A stretch of DNA of 64,000 nt from Epidermidibacterium keratini (GCF_009834025.1 NZ_CP047156.1:1302001-1366000), one strand, 5' to 3'. Shown: positions 48,932-60,832, counted from the first letter of the stretch. The notes: generated from the sequence alone by a model not told the origin. Translations and numbers: made by a program.

Positions 48932-49765
48932 ATGCGACAGGTCACGATGGGCGGCCAAGAGTCCGTGCCCGCGTTGGGCATGGGCACGTGGGGCTGGGGC
49001 GAGGACCGCGGCCGGCGCGACGATGAGATCGCGGCGCTGCGCACCGGCCTCGACCTGGGCATGACCCTGGTGGACACCGCCGAGATGTATGCCGACGGCG
49101 GCGCGGAGGAGGTGCTCGGCGAGGCGCTGGCCGGTCGCCGCGACGCGGCATTCGTGGTCAGCAAGGTGCTGCCGTCGAACGCCTCGCGCTCCGGCACGAT
49201 CGCCGCCTGCGAGCGCAGCCTGGGACGCCTCGGCACCGACCGGATCGACCTCTATCTCCTGCACTGGCAAGGCGGGCATCCGCTGGAGGACACCCTCGCG
49301 GCCTTCCAGCAGCTCGCCGACGACGGGAAGATCCGCTACTGGGGCGTCAGCAACTTCGACCGCGCGGCGCTGGAGGAGCTCCAGGGCGTGCCAGGCAGCG
49401 ATGGTCTCACCACCGACCAGTTCCTCTACAACCTGTCGCGGCGTGGCCCGGAGTACGACCTGCTGCCGTGGTGTGCCGACCATGACCTGCCGGTGATGGC
49501 ATACTCGCCGATCGAGCAGGGGCGCATCCTGGACGACCCGGCGTTGGGCGAGGTCGCGCAGGCGCACAGCGTCAGCCCGGCAGCCTTGGCTCTGGCCTGG
49601 GTGCTGCGACAGGACTCGCTCTGCGCCATCCCGAAGGCGAGCAGCCCGGAGCACGTGCGCGACAACGCCACTGCGCTGGACGTGGAGCTGACCCGTGAGG
49701 ACCTCGACGCGCTGGACCGTGCCTTCCCGCCGCCGAGCGGACCGGGGCCCCTGGAGATGCTGTGA
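48932..49765 (+). CDS. Aldo/keto reductase
   Basis: A 277-aa reductase: SVPALGMGTWGWGEDRGRRD, GMTLVDTAEMYADGGAEEVL (Asp, Tyr), AAFVVSKVLPSNASRSG (Lys), LYLLHWQGGHPLEDTLAAFQ (His), MAYSPIEQGRIL and AIPKASSPEHVRDNATALDV. It is in the short-chain 2,5-diketo-gluconate reductase-like branch. The gene is enclosed by near-identical ~40-bp direct repeats. Confidence 0.9.
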   Translation: MRQVTMGGQESVPALGMGTWGWGEDRGRRDDEIAALRTGLDLGMTLVDTAEMYADGGAEEVLGEALAGRRDAAFVVSKVLPSNASRSGTIAACERSLGRLGTDRIDLYLLHWQGGHPLEDTLAAFQQLADDGKIRYWGVSNFDRAALEELQGVPGSDGLTTDQFLYNLSRRGPEYDLLPWCADHDLPVMAYSPIEQGRILDDPALGEVAQAHSVSPAALALAWVLRQDSLCAIPKASSPEHVRDNATALDVELTREDLDALDRAFPPPSGPGPLEML

Positions 49766-49784
49766 CCCGTCCCTGACGGACCCA

Positions 49785-49823
49785 CCACCGCGGCGATGCG
49801 CGGCGCCTGGGTTGCGCCCTCGC
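49785..49823 (+). repeat. Direct repeat flanking the aldo-keto reductase, right copy
   Basis: CCACCGCGGCGATGC then GCGGCGCCTGGGTTGCGCCC and TCGC; its end touches the stop of the MFS remnant on the minus strand. Confidence 0.75.
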
Positions 49824-50055
49824 TCAGGCGACGCTACGCACCGTCGGGAATGGCGAGAGCGCCAGCAGCCCCGCGGCGATCGCGAAAAACGCCGCGGCCG
49901 AACCGAGCGCGGTGACGTAGCCGAGCGAGTCGGCGACGAGACCGGCAAGCGGCGCCACGACGAGGACCTGCAGCGCGTAAAGCGTGATGTGAGTGCCGAA
50001 GCTCGACACGCCTTCGGCGAACCACAGCCGGTTTAGCCCCGGTAGCGCGGGCTCA
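49824..50055 (-). pseudogene. MFS transporter remnant with internal deletion
   Basis: One short frame joins the first MFS helix (LNRLWFAEGVSSFGTHITLY) directly to the last two (APLAGLVADSLGYVTALGSA, FFAIAAGLLALSPFPTVRSV). About nine helices are missing. The only nearby ATG (MSPRYRG) is in another frame and ends at once. It lies between the direct repeat and purF. Confidence 0.75.
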
Positions 50056-50082
50056 TCGTCGCTGGCTCGCCGCACGCGACCG

Positions 50083-51660
50083 TCAGGTGCGGGCACCAGG
50101 CGCGGACGAGCCCACCGATGACGCGCCAGCCGAGGACGCGCCAGCCGAGGTCGAGCCGGCCGAGTCGCCGATCGGGAGGCCGTCGGCATCGACGCGGCGC
50201 TCGACTCCTTCGAGCACGTGCTTGCCGATCGCGTCGCCCTCGGGCAGTGGGATTGGGTACTCGCCGCTGAAGCACGCGGTGCAGAGCCGGTTGGTCGGCT
50301 GCTCGGTCGCGCGGACCAGCCCGCCGAGCGAGACGTAACCGAGCGAGTCGGCGCCGATCGAGGTGCGTACGCCGTCGACGTCGACGCCGTTGGCGACCAG
50401 CTCGGCACGCGAGGCGAAGTCGATGCCGTAGAAACACGGCCACTTCACCGGCGGCGACGAGATCCGCACGTGGACCTCGAGCGCGCCGGCCTCGCGCAGC
50501 ATCCGCACGAGCGCGCGCTGGGTGTTGCCGCGCACGATCGAGTCGTCGACGACGACCAGTCGCTTGCCGCGGATCACGTCGCGCAGCGGGTTGAGCTTGA
50601 GCCGGATGCCGAGCTTGCGGATCGTCTGCGACGGCTGGATGAAGGTACGTCCGACGTACGCGTTCTTGACCAGACCCTGCCCGTAGGGGATGCCGGACTC
50701 TTCGGCATAACCGATCGCGGCCGGCGTACCGCTCTCCGGCGTTGGGATGACGAGGTCGGCCTCGACGGGATGTTCGCGGGCCAGACGACGGCCGATCTCG
50801 ACGCGCGCCGCGTGCACGCTACGTCCGGAAATCGAGGTGTCGGGGCGGGCGAGGTAGACGTATTCGAAGACGCAGCCCTTGGGCTCCGGTGAGGCCCAGC
50901 GCTGCGAGCGCAGCCCGTCATCGTCAATCGCGATGAGCTCGCCAGGCTCGATCTCACGCACGAAGGAGGCGCCGACGATGTCGAGCGCCGCGGTCTCCGA
51001 CGCGACGACCCAGCCGCGCTCCAGGCGGCCAAGCACGAGGGGGCGTACGCCGTGCGCATCGCGCGCCGCATAGAGGGTGTTTTCGTCCATGAAGACCAGG
51101 CTGAACGCGCCGCGCAGCGTCGGCAGCAGCTCCATCGCCGCGGCCTCGACGGACTTGTCCGGACTAGCCGCGAGCAGCGCAGTGACGACGTCAGAGTCGG
51201 TCGTCGAGCCGGTCACTCCCGCGGGAACGCTCTCGTGGGCGCGGCGGGCGAGCTCGGCGGTGTTGACGAGGTTTCCGTTGTGCCCCAGGGCAATCGACGT
51301 ACCCGTCGAGGTGGTGCGAAAGGAGGGCTGGGCATTTTCCCAGTTGGAGCCGCCGGTCGTCGAGTAGCGACAGTGCCCGACCGCGATGTGCCCGCGCAGG
51401 CTGGTCAGGGTCGCCTCGTCGAAGACCTGGCTGACGAGCCCGACGTCCTTGAAGACCACGATCGACGAGCCGTCGCTGACCGCGATCCCGGCGGCTTCCT
51501 GGCCGCGGTGCTGCAGCGCATACAGGCCGTAGTAGGCGAGCTTGGCGACCTCTTCACCCGGCGCCCACGCTCCGAAGACGCCGCACTCCTCGCGCGGTTC
51601 GTCGTCGACTGCTGCTGCGGACTCGGGATGCGGGGCTATGTCCGAATGCGCTTCTTGCAC
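50083..51660 (-). CDS. purF: Amidophosphoribosyltransferase
   Basis: A 525-aa enzyme for the committed step of purine synthesis (PRPP + Gln to phosphoribosylamine). After a short propeptide the catalytic Cys is in REECGVFGAWAPG. Other glutaminase segments: LAYYGLYALQHRGQEAAGIA, GHCRYSTTGGSNWENAQP, ALGHNGNLVNT. The PRPP loop is RLVVVDDSIVRGNTQRALVR. Conserved cysteines (NRLCTACFSGEYPI, GCVFEYVYLARPD) could hold an Fe-S cluster. The final ~25 residues are a Ser/Ala/Gly-rich extension. Start is a GTG. Confidence 0.97.
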   Translation of the reverse strand: MQEAHSDIAPHPESAAAVDDEPREECGVFGAWAPGEEVAKLAYYGLYALQHRGQEAAGIAVSDGSSIVVFKDVGLVSQVFDEATLTSLRGHIAVGHCRYSTTGGSNWENAQPSFRTTSTGTSIALGHNGNLVNTAELARRAHESVPAGVTGSTTDSDVVTALLAASPDKSVEAAAMELLPTLRGAFSLVFMDENTLYAARDAHGVRPLVLGRLERGWVVASETAALDIVGASFVREIEPGELIAIDDDGLRSQRWASPEPKGCVFEYVYLARPDTSISGRSVHAARVEIGRRLAREHPVEADLVIPTPESGTPAAIGYAEESGIPYGQGLVKNAYVGRTFIQPSQTIRKLGIRLKLNPLRDVIRGKRLVVVDDSIVRGNTQRALVRMLREAGALEVHVRISSPPVKWPCFYGIDFASRAELVANGVDVDGVRTSIGADSLGYVSLGGLVRATEQPTNRLCTACFSGEYPIPLPEGDAIGKHVLEGVERRVDADGLPIGDSAGSTSAGASSAGASSVGSSAPGART

Positions 51661-51766
51661 GATGGGTGTCCCTTGGCGCCGGCGGATCGCTTACCTGTCG
51701 AGTCTAGGTTGCCGTGGCGTCACGAGACAGATACGTGATCGATCGTGTCTGTGATCTTGCCGCGCG

Positions 51767-52147
51767 CTACTGCTTGATGATCGGCAGTACGCCGGAGAGG
51801 TCCGCGCGCGAGCCGCTGGTGTGCACCGCAGCGTTGGCGAGGGCGTCGGCCCAGCTCAGCCGCCCGGTCGCGAGCAGCAGCCAGGTGCGCGGGTCGGTCT
51901 CGACCACGTTGGGCGGCGTACCCCGCCGGTGGTTGAGGCCCTCGATGCACTGGACCGCGACGTACGGCGGGACCCGCACCTCGACCGCACCGCCGGGATG
52001 CTGCGCCGCGAGATAGCGCGCGGTTGCTCGAACTGCGGCGGCGACCTCGGGGCGCGAGGGCTTCTCGCGCTCGTCGTCGAGCCACGCGGCGACGGGAACC
52101 AGAGCTGTGTCGACCTCGGCTTGGGTCGGGGGCTTTCGAGCACTCAC
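51767..52147 (-). CDS. Sterol-carrier family protein
   Basis: A 126-aa protein annotated in actinomycetes as sterol carrier family: KPSRPEVAAAVRATARYLAA, HPGGAVEVRVPPYVAVQCIE and NVVETDPRTWLLLATGRLSW, where the DPRTWLxLATG motif is characteristic. Its ligand is unknown. It is regularly found next to purF, as here (106 bp upstream). Confidence 0.87.
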   Translation of the reverse strand: MSARKPPTQAEVDTALVPVAAWLDDEREKPSRPEVAAAVRATARYLAAQHPGGAVEVRVPPYVAVQCIEGLNHRRGTPPNVVETDPRTWLLLATGRLSWADALANAAVHTSGSRADLSGVLPIIKQ

Positions 52148-52213
52148 GTGCTCAGGCTAGTCAGGCAGGGACCGCGCAACGTGGTCGAATACGGCCTGCC
52201 GGTGACCGAGGGA

Positions 52214-54118
52214 TCAGTAGACGGTGATCGAGCCCGTGCCGCCGGAAGAGTCGCTGTAGTCGGCCTTAGTCGGGTTTGAGAGCGAGATTGTCAGGGTGAT
52301 CGTCGCAGGGCATGGTCCCCACAAGATTGCGGCCCCGGCCATAGTCAAGGTCAGCGTATCCCCGACGGTTACGACGCTCGTCAGGATCACCTTTCCTGAG
52401 CACACACTTCCAGCCTTGCCATTGGCGTCGGTTAAATCTCGGGAGAGGTAGAGATCGCCTGAGTAGTCCGTGCCGAGCTCGCTATAGATGAGAAAGATGG
52501 ACACCGAGCTTGGGGGCCCGACCTCCTCGGGCTCGAGCGCTTTATCGCCATTACCGCTGATCGGGCCTGTGTACTCCTTGACGGCGTACTCGAACGTCAC
52601 TGCGGCTGCGGCAGACTCAGAACTGCTCGACGTCGAGGGCGAGACGGTCTCTGTCGGGCTAGGTGACTGCGTGTTCGAGGGTCGGTCTTCGGGATCGCTG
52701 CTTCCCGTCGCCGGCGTACTGCCCATCAGAATGTCCAACTCGGCGGCGGCACCCGCCGGGTTGAGGATGCCGTGCCCCCACCCTTCTGGGTAGGCCGCGC
52801 ACTCGTCGTCGCATGTCGCGGACTTGTAGATCGCGTTTCGCACCTCGCTCGGGGTGGCGTCTGGATGGCGAGCTAGGAGCAAGGCTGCCGTCGCAGATAC
52901 ATATGGCACGGCGAACGACGTACCATTGGCGAGACTGCGCTTGGACCCCTCCTCTGTATCGTCTCCGCTGCAGATCGAGTTCTTCAGATCGCCTGGGTAC
53001 TCAACCCACCTCAGGCAGTTCACAGTTAGTCCCTCTCCCGGAGCCACGACGTCAAGGGAACTGTTCCGGCTCGAAAAGTCACTCAACGTCGACTCGACTG
53101 ATCCGTCATCCGCGGATACCGCGATCGATCCAACCGAGATCATGAAGCCAGTCGAGCTACCGGCGTCGTACCCGGCCGGATATATGACCTGGTCCGTGTT
53201 GTCCGGACAGACTGTGGACGTTTTCTTGTGGCAGTTGCCGACCGATGCAACACTCACAACCCCTTCCGACTCCGCCTTCAGCAGTACGGCCAGGTCGACA
53301 CGGCTTCTCGTCCACCCGAAGGACATGTTGAGTACCTTGGCTCCCTGCTTGATCGCCCAGGAGGCCCGTTCTGCGACCGATCCAACTCCCCGCTCTTCGG
53401 AGTCCTTGTTAGTCGCGAACAGCTGGGCGTCGAGGATCCTGGCGTTCGGGGTCAGGCCGGCTACTGAGTCGGACTCCCCATCAGCGGCGATGATGCTTGC
53501 GACGGTCGTGCCGTGCCCGCCGAGGGGCGCGGCGGGCGGCACCCACGGGTCCACCCGTGCGACGACCTTTCCCTGCAGCCGCGGCTCAGTGAATGAGACC
53601 CCCGTGTCGATTACTGCCACCCGGATCTCGGGGGCGTTTTCTGGCCACAACGCGCGCACCTTGTTGACATCGAGTAGTTGCAGCGCCGGCACCGCCTCTG
53701 GGCCGGTCAGCGGCGGGCCCGTGTCTGGTTGCTCCTGGGTCGAGTAGGTTCCTCGGCGGTCAGCAGCGACGACGTCGGACTCCTGTTCAAGTTCTTTGAT
53801 AGTCGCGTCGGCTTCGTCCACTTTCACGTTCTGCGCGGACACCTGCAGACAGCCGTCGACCAGCCGGAGGATGTCGATTGCCGCCTCTCCCTCGGCTGGC
53901 GGATCAGAGCCGGGATCGTCGGGACAACTGGCGTCCAGTGTGCCTTTTTCGAGCAGCTCCGTTTTCACACCGGGAGTCGGAGGGATTGCACTCGCGGACG
54001 TCGAGTTATCTGCGGCACCAGCCAGCAGTCGAACCGCAACGATGGCGCCCGCGATCACGAGCAGTCCGACAACAACAATCACGACCAGGCGGCGTCGGGC
54101 CGGGAGTCTCACGTCCAT
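52214..54118 (-). CDS. Subtilisin-like S8 serine protease, membrane-anchored
   Basis: A 634-aa protease. An N-terminal signal anchor (RLVVIVVVGLLVIAGAIVAV), a propeptide-like region with coiled-coil character, then the catalytic triad in VAVIDTGVSF (Asp), LGGHGTTVASIIAAD (His) and RSLANGTSFAVPYVSATAAL (Ser). A Ser/Thr/Pro linker (NTQSPSPTETVSPSTSSSSE) leads to a ~130-aa C-terminal beta domain with one Cys pair. Base composition looks somewhat lower in GC than its neighbours. It is not a mycosin by gene context. Substrate unknown. Confidence 0.92.
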   Translation of the reverse strand: MDVRLPARRRLVVIVVVGLLVIAGAIVAVRLLAGAADNSTSASAIPPTPGVKTELLEKGTLDASCPDDPGSDPPAEGEAAIDILRLVDGCLQVSAQNVKVDEADATIKELEQESDVVAADRRGTYSTQEQPDTGPPLTGPEAVPALQLLDVNKVRALWPENAPEIRVAVIDTGVSFTEPRLQGKVVARVDPWVPPAAPLGGHGTTVASIIAADGESDSVAGLTPNARILDAQLFATNKDSEERGVGSVAERASWAIKQGAKVLNMSFGWTRSRVDLAVLLKAESEGVVSVASVGNCHKKTSTVCPDNTDQVIYPAGYDAGSSTGFMISVGSIAVSADDGSVESTLSDFSSRNSSLDVVAPGEGLTVNCLRWVEYPGDLKNSICSGDDTEEGSKRSLANGTSFAVPYVSATAALLLARHPDATPSEVRNAIYKSATCDDECAAYPEGWGHGILNPAGAAAELDILMGSTPATGSSDPEDRPSNTQSPSPTETVSPSTSSSSESAAAAVTFEYAVKEYTGPISGNGDKALEPEEVGPPSSVSIFLIYSELGTDYSGDLYLSRDLTDANGKAGSVCSGKVILTSVVTVGDTLTLTMAGAAILWGPCPATITLTISLSNPTKADYSDSSGGTGSITVY

Positions 54119-54244
54119 TGATTCGCTCCTGTCCGATGCGATGGGCGGTCAGGTTCGCGGGCCGTCGCGGCGCAGTTGTGAGGCGGCTCACGTCAAAGGT
54201 ACGAGGGGACCGCCACGAGCACGGTTCCGCCGCAACTCGCGCCG

Positions 54245-54733
54245 TCAGTCGACGTTGACGTGTTGGAGGTTGCGCAGCAGACCATCGAGCACCCGAATGC
54301 AGCCGTCGATGTCGTCGCCGGTCAGCTCTCCGGGCGTCTGGCTCAACGCCTGGTGTTCGCGGCGTACGACGGTCGCGATCAGATCGCTTCCGGCGGCGGT
54401 GAGCGCGATCAGCGACGACCGTTTGTGCGCCGGGTTGGCGGTCGTCTCGACCCACCCCTTAGCGAGCGCGTCGTTGGTCATGCGCTGCACGAACTGCCTG
54501 CTCAGCGACTGTTCGCGCGCCATCTGCGGCACCGTCATCGGCCCATGCTCTCGCAGCAGGTCGAGCACAGCGCGCACGCCGATCGAGACGCCCTCGATGC
54601 GCTCGTTGTCTTCGACGAGCCGCTGGGACTTGCGATAGACCGGCCCGAGGAGAGCGAGTACGTCGACGAGCCGGTCGCCAAGATTGTCCGGGGTGAGCGG
54701 CCGCGGGCGGCGGTTGGTGGCGGTATCAGTCAC
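54245..54733 (-). CDS. MarR-family regulator
   Basis: A 162-aa winged-helix regulator: GVRAVLDLLREHGPMTVPQM, AREQSLSRQFVQRMTNDALA, KGWVETTANPAHKRSSLIAL. Divergent from the alpha/beta hydrolase, with two operator-like repeats in the 57 bp between. It probably represses both genes. Ligand unknown. Confidence 0.9.
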   Translation of the reverse strand: MTDTATNRRPRPLTPDNLGDRLVDVLALLGPVYRKSQRLVEDNERIEGVSIGVRAVLDLLREHGPMTVPQMAREQSLSRQFVQRMTNDALAKGWVETTANPAHKRSSLIALTAAGSDLIATVVRREHQALSQTPGELTGDDIDGCIRVLDGLLRNLQHVNVD

Positions 54734-54742
54734 GGTCGAATT

Positions 54743-54792
54743 ATGGCACCTGGGTTGTCAATCGCCTGCAAATATGACACCTTAGTTGTCAT
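54743..54792. promoter_or_regulatory. Two direct copies of a MarR-type operator
   Basis: ATGGCACCTGGGTTGTCA (54743-54760) and ATGACACCTTAGTTGTCAT (54774-54792). The second has perfect ATGACA/TGTCAT arms and overlaps the hydrolase start codon. Confidence 0.65.
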
Positions 54793-55630
54793 GAGTGCTG
54801 ATGCTGAACTCATCGAGATCCCTGTCGCCAACGGACAGATCGCCGTACTCGACACCGGTCAACCCGAAGCTGTCGCGCCCGAGCCGCCCATCGTGCTGTT
54901 GCATGGCGGCGCCCTCGACCACCGCATGTGGCGACCGCAGATCGAGCTGCTGCGCGGCATGCGGCGCGTGATCGCACCCGATGCGCGCGGGCACGGACAG
55001 TCATCGACGCCCACCGCGCCGTTTCGCCATGACATCGACCTGATCGGCGTACTCGACGGGCTCGGCGTCGCGCAGGCGGTCGTCGTCGGCCTGTCCATGG
55101 GAGCATCGATAGGTGTCGATCTAGCGATTGCCCATCCGGAGCGGGTGGCTGGATTGATCGTTGTGGGGGCGGGCGTGAGCAGCCCAACCTTCACCGACCC
55201 ATGGGTGCTCGACGTGTTCACCGAAAGCGCGAAGGCCGCGCAGGCGGGAGACGGCGGGGCGTGGCTGGAGCAATACCTGCGGTTTGTGACCGGTCCGCGG
55301 CGTACCGCTGACGAGGTCGTTCCCGCGGTGCTGACGGCGGTGCGCGAGATGATGACCGACACCCTGCGCAACCACGTGCCCGACGGCGAACCGGTGCTGC
55401 CGTCGTGGCTGCCCGACGCCGCTGACCGCATCGGCGAGATCGGCGTACCCGTCCTGGCGATCGCCGGTGGCGCCGACGCGGACGACCACCTGCGCATGCC
55501 CGCCGAGCTGGTGGCCGGTGTGGCCGACGGCCGGATGGTGACCATTCCGGGTACGGCGCACTACCCCAACCTCGAGCGGCCCGAGCAGTTCAACTCCGAG
55601 CTGCTGCGTTTCCTCGCCACGACCGATTAG
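54791..55630 (+). CDS. Alpha/beta hydrolase
   Basis: A 279-aa hydrolase: oxyanion motif PIVLLHGGALDHRMWRP, nucleophile elbow VVVGLSMGASIGVDLAIAHP (GLSMG), acid near IAGGADADDH and catalytic His in IPGTAHYPNLERPE. No ribosome-binding site precedes the ATG, which overlaps the MarR operator; a leaderless transcript is likely. Substrate unknown. Confidence 0.88.
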   Translation: MSADAELIEIPVANGQIAVLDTGQPEAVAPEPPIVLLHGGALDHRMWRPQIELLRGMRRVIAPDARGHGQSSTPTAPFRHDIDLIGVLDGLGVAQAVVVGLSMGASIGVDLAIAHPERVAGLIVVGAGVSSPTFTDPWVLDVFTESAKAAQAGDGGAWLEQYLRFVTGPRRTADEVVPAVLTAVREMMTDTLRNHVPDGEPVLPSWLPDAADRIGEIGVPVLAIAGGADADDHLRMPAELVAGVADGRMVTIPGTAHYPNLERPEQFNSELLRFLATTD

Positions 55631-55703
55631 CGCGTAGCGTTTCAGTCACCTGGTGACTGAAACGCTACGTCTAAGCGCGCTTGCGCACGATTTCCCAGAC
55701 TTC

Positions 55704-56150
55704 CTAGTGGGGGCGGGAAATGAGGTTGAAGGGCTGCATCCGGACGCCGCAGGCGTCGTACTGCTCGATCGGCAGGATCTCGCCTTCGTCGGCGATGCGT
55801 TCCAGCGCGCGCTTCGCGCTTGCCATGCACGAGATCTGGACCTCGAGCAACATCGCTCGGGCGCGCAGCACCTCCTTAGCCCGCTCGTCGAGCGCCGCGG
55901 AGTCGGGGCCATCGGTCTGCTCCAGCACCTCCGCCACCTCATCGAGATTGAGCCCCGCGTGCAGCAGCGTCGCGATGCGCGCGACCGCGATCACCGCTTC
56001 CTCTGCGAAGTAGCGGTATCCGTTAGCGGCGCGAAACGAGCACAGCAGACCACGGTCCTCGTAGTGCCGAAGGCGGTGCGTGGGTACGCCGGTGCGAGCC
56101 GCGAGCTCGCCGATTCGCAGGGCGTTCGTCACATCGGAGTTGACCTTCAT
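55704..56150 (-). CDS. MerR-family regulator
   Basis: A 148-aa regulator: ALRIGELAARTGVPTHRLRH, YEDRGLLCSFRAANGYRYFA, then a dimerisation helix and a C-terminal region with two cysteines (ISCMASAKR, DACGVRMQ). It is divergent from an MFS gene a few bases away, so it probably activates or represses that exporter. Metal or drug ligand not determined. Confidence 0.88.
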   Translation of the reverse strand: MKVNSDVTNALRIGELAARTGVPTHRLRHYEDRGLLCSFRAANGYRYFAEEAVIAVARIATLLHAGLNLDEVAEVLEQTDGPDSAALDERAKEVLRARAMLLEVQISCMASAKRALERIADEGEILPIEQYDACGVRMQPFNLISRPH

Positions 56151-56164
56151 ACAGGTGTGAACCT
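56141..56164. promoter_or_regulatory. Possible MerR operator between merR and the MFS gene
   Basis: TTCA (56146-56149) and TGAA (56158-56161) flank an eight-base spacer within TTGACCTTCATACAGGTGTG, overlapping the merR start. The gap between the two genes is too short for separate promoters. Confidence 0.4.
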
Positions 56165-56177
56165 CTTCGCTGGAGCT

Positions 56178-57400
56178 ATGTATTCCGAGACCGCACAGTT
56201 CAGTGCCGAAAATATTGCGATCCCGCGGCGGCTGCTGGTCGTGCCCATCGTCATCTTCGTGATGGTCACTAGCGAGTTCATGATCTCGCCGTTGCTGCCG
56301 AGCATCTCCCAGGCGCTCGGCCGACCACTTGGCCAGACCTCGCTGCTCATCACCGCGCTCGCGGTAGGCCAGGTGATCGGCGGTGTCACGCTTGGCGTGC
56401 TGCTCTCACGGATTCGACCGGCGATCGCGCTGGCTGGGCTTGCGCTCGCTTTCGCCGCGGTCCAAGTCACCCCCATCTACACGACCTCGTGGCCGGCCGT
56501 CCTCGGCACCCGACTGGTCGCCGGCTTCTTGATGGCATCGATGTTTACCGTGGCGCTCACCGCCGCAGGCGCGATCGTGCCACCGGAGCTGATGGCGCGG
56601 GCCTCCGGCGTGGTTTTCAGCGGCGTGACGTTCGGGCTGACAATCGGCTCGCCGCTCGCCGGGTGGCTCGGCGGACTCGCCGGGTGGCGCTGGGCCTTCG
56701 CCGCCGTCTCCATAGGCGGAGTGATCAGCGGGCTCGCAGTGCTGGCGATCTTCCGCGCTCCCGTACCGCCTCGGCCGTCCCCGCAAGACACCGATAACGC
56801 ACGACCGCTGCGCAACCCGCGACTGTGGGCGACATACCTCACCGCTCTGCTGCTGATCGGCGCGTCCGCGGCGTCGTACGGCTTCTTCGGCGCGATACTT
56901 CAGCAGCAGACCGGCTGGGGACCAACCGCGATTTCGCTGATATTGCTGACGTTCGGCGTCGCATCGATCATCGGAAACCTCGCGGTCGCGCGATTCAGCG
57001 GCACGCGCCCGGACCGCACGATCGCCGTGGTCGCGTCCGCGGCCGTGGTGTTCTACGTGCTCGCGGCGGTCGGCAACGGGTCGACTTGGGTTCTCGTTCT
57101 GGCGATCGTGGCACTCGGCGGCCTCGGATTCACCCTGAATCCCGCGATCATGTCGCTCGTTGTCCTGCACAGCGGCAACCGCGCGATCACCAACGCACTG
57201 TCGGCGACGTCGGTCACCCTGGGCATCGTCATCGGGTCAGCGGCTGCTGGTGTGCTTGTCGACCAGGGCTTCGGCGTACGCGCACCGCTGGTGATGTCGG
57301 CCGTCGTTACCGCCGTGGCGGTCGTTGTCGTGCGCGCCGCCCGACCACCGGCTAGCGAACCTGCACCCGTGATGATGGCTGAGCTTGCTCCCGAGACGTG

Positions 57401-57404
<4 letters not shown>
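56178..57404 (+). CDS. MFS exporter (DHA1-like)
   Basis: A 408-aa protein with about 12 helices: [40 protein letters not shown], the loop [13 protein letters not shown], and [20 protein letters not shown]. The pattern is that of the AraJ/drug-efflux DHA1 group. A GTG at 56157 adds seven residues and is an alternative start. The overlap-level spacing to merR suggests regulation by it. Substrate unknown. Confidence 0.88.
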
Positions 57405-59685
<2,281 letters not shown>

Positions 59686-59689
<4 letters not shown>

Positions 59690-60384
59690 GCTGAGACCTC
59701 GCTGCGTGCGCTGAGGATCGAGGTGAAGAAGCCGAGGCCGTCAGTGCCCGATCCGGTGAGCGCGTCGATCGCGTGCTCGGGGTGCGGCATCAGGCCGACG
59801 ACATTGCCGGCCGCGTTGACGACTCCGGCGATGTCTCGCATCGAGCCGTTCGGATTGCCGGCGCCGGGCCGCTCGTCGGTGACGTAGCGGGCAAGGACTC
59901 GCCCTTCGCCCTCCAGCTCGTCGAGTACGGCGGCGTCAGCGACGTAGCGTCCCTCGCCGTGCTTGACCGGGATGATGACCTCGGGCTGGTCGGCGTACGC
60001 CGTCGACCACGGGGTCGAGACGTTTTCGAAGCGCAACAGCTGGTCCTTGGTGCGGTAGTGCAGGTGCGCATTGCGCGCGAGCGCGCCGGGCAGCAAGTGT
60101 GACTCGCAGAGGATCTGGAAGCCGTTGCAGATGCCGAGAACCGGTACGCCGCGGCCAGCGGCATCGATGATCTCGCTCATCATCGGCGCAAACCGGGCGA
60201 TCGCGCCGCAGCGCAGCGAGTCGCCGTAGGAGAAGCCTCCCGGCAGGATGATCGCGTCGACGCCCTGCAGGTCGTGGTCGCCATGCCACAGCGCGACCGG
60301 CTCGGCGCCGCCGCGGCGTACTGCTCGGGCGCAGTCCGAGTCGTCCAGCGAGCCCGGGAAGGTCAGGATGCCGACCCGGGTCAC
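59686..60384 (-). CDS. purQ: Phosphoribosylformylglycinamidine synthase, glutaminase subunit
   Basis: A 232-aa class I glutamine amidotransferase: catalytic Cys in [20 protein letters not shown], His/Glu in [15 protein letters not shown], and [20 protein letters not shown]. It feeds ammonia to PurL. Start overlaps the purS stop; stop overlaps the purL start. Confidence 0.97.
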
Positions 60385-60623
60385 GACTGCACGTCCACGG
60401 TGAAGTCCTCGATCACCGGGTTGGCCAGCAGCGTGTCGGCGACCTTGCGGACCAGGCCCTCGACGTCGTCGACATCGTCGTCGACGGTGAGCTCGAAGTG
60501 CTTACCCTGCCGGACATCGCTGATCCCGGCGAAGCCGAGGCGCGGCAGTGCGCGCTCGATCGCCTGCCCTTGCGGGTCGAGGATCTCGGGTTTGAGCAGG
60601 ACATCAACGACGACGCGCGGCAC
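60381..60623 (-). CDS. purS: Phosphoribosylformylglycinamidine synthase subunit PurS
   Basis: An 80-aa protein: VVVDVLLKPEILDPQGQAIE, LPRLGFAGISDVRQGKHFEL, DVEGLVRKVADTLLANPVIE. PurS bridges PurL and PurQ. First gene of the purSQL operon. Its upstream region (60624-60997, 374 bp) carries no gene but a long hairpin at 60758. Confidence 0.95.
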   Translation of the reverse strand: MPRVVVDVLLKPEILDPQGQAIERALPRLGFAGISDVRQGKHFELTVDDDVDDVEGLVRKVADTLLANPVIEDFTVDVQS

Positions 60624-60757
60624 GACAACTCCAGGGAGGCAAAAGAGAGGTACCGCTTAAGAGTAGTCGTCTTGCGCCGGTCCTTCGCTGTGCCGTTGAC
60701 CGCACCCCTGGACGTGCGCCGCACAATGGCCAGCCTGGCGCCGGACCCCCGAGTGCC

Positions 60758-60832
60758 GTGCAAAATCGCACCCCTCGCGGGGTCGCGCGACGTATATCGA
60801 CGAGGTGCCCCGAACTGGGTGCGATTTTGCAC
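60758..60832. repeat. Long hairpin element, family 1-like, copy C
   Basis: GTGCAAAATCGCACCC (60758-60773) pairs perfectly with GGGTGCGATTTTGCAC (60817-60832). The interior begins GCGGGGTCGCG, similar to the GGGGTCACG of copies A and B, while the arms are unrelated. It lies upstream of purS and of the gene at 60998. Confidence 0.7.

Noticed and set aside
52214-54118. Mycosin (ESX-associated) protease
   Set aside because: The membrane anchor is N-terminal, not C-terminal, and no ESX genes are nearby.
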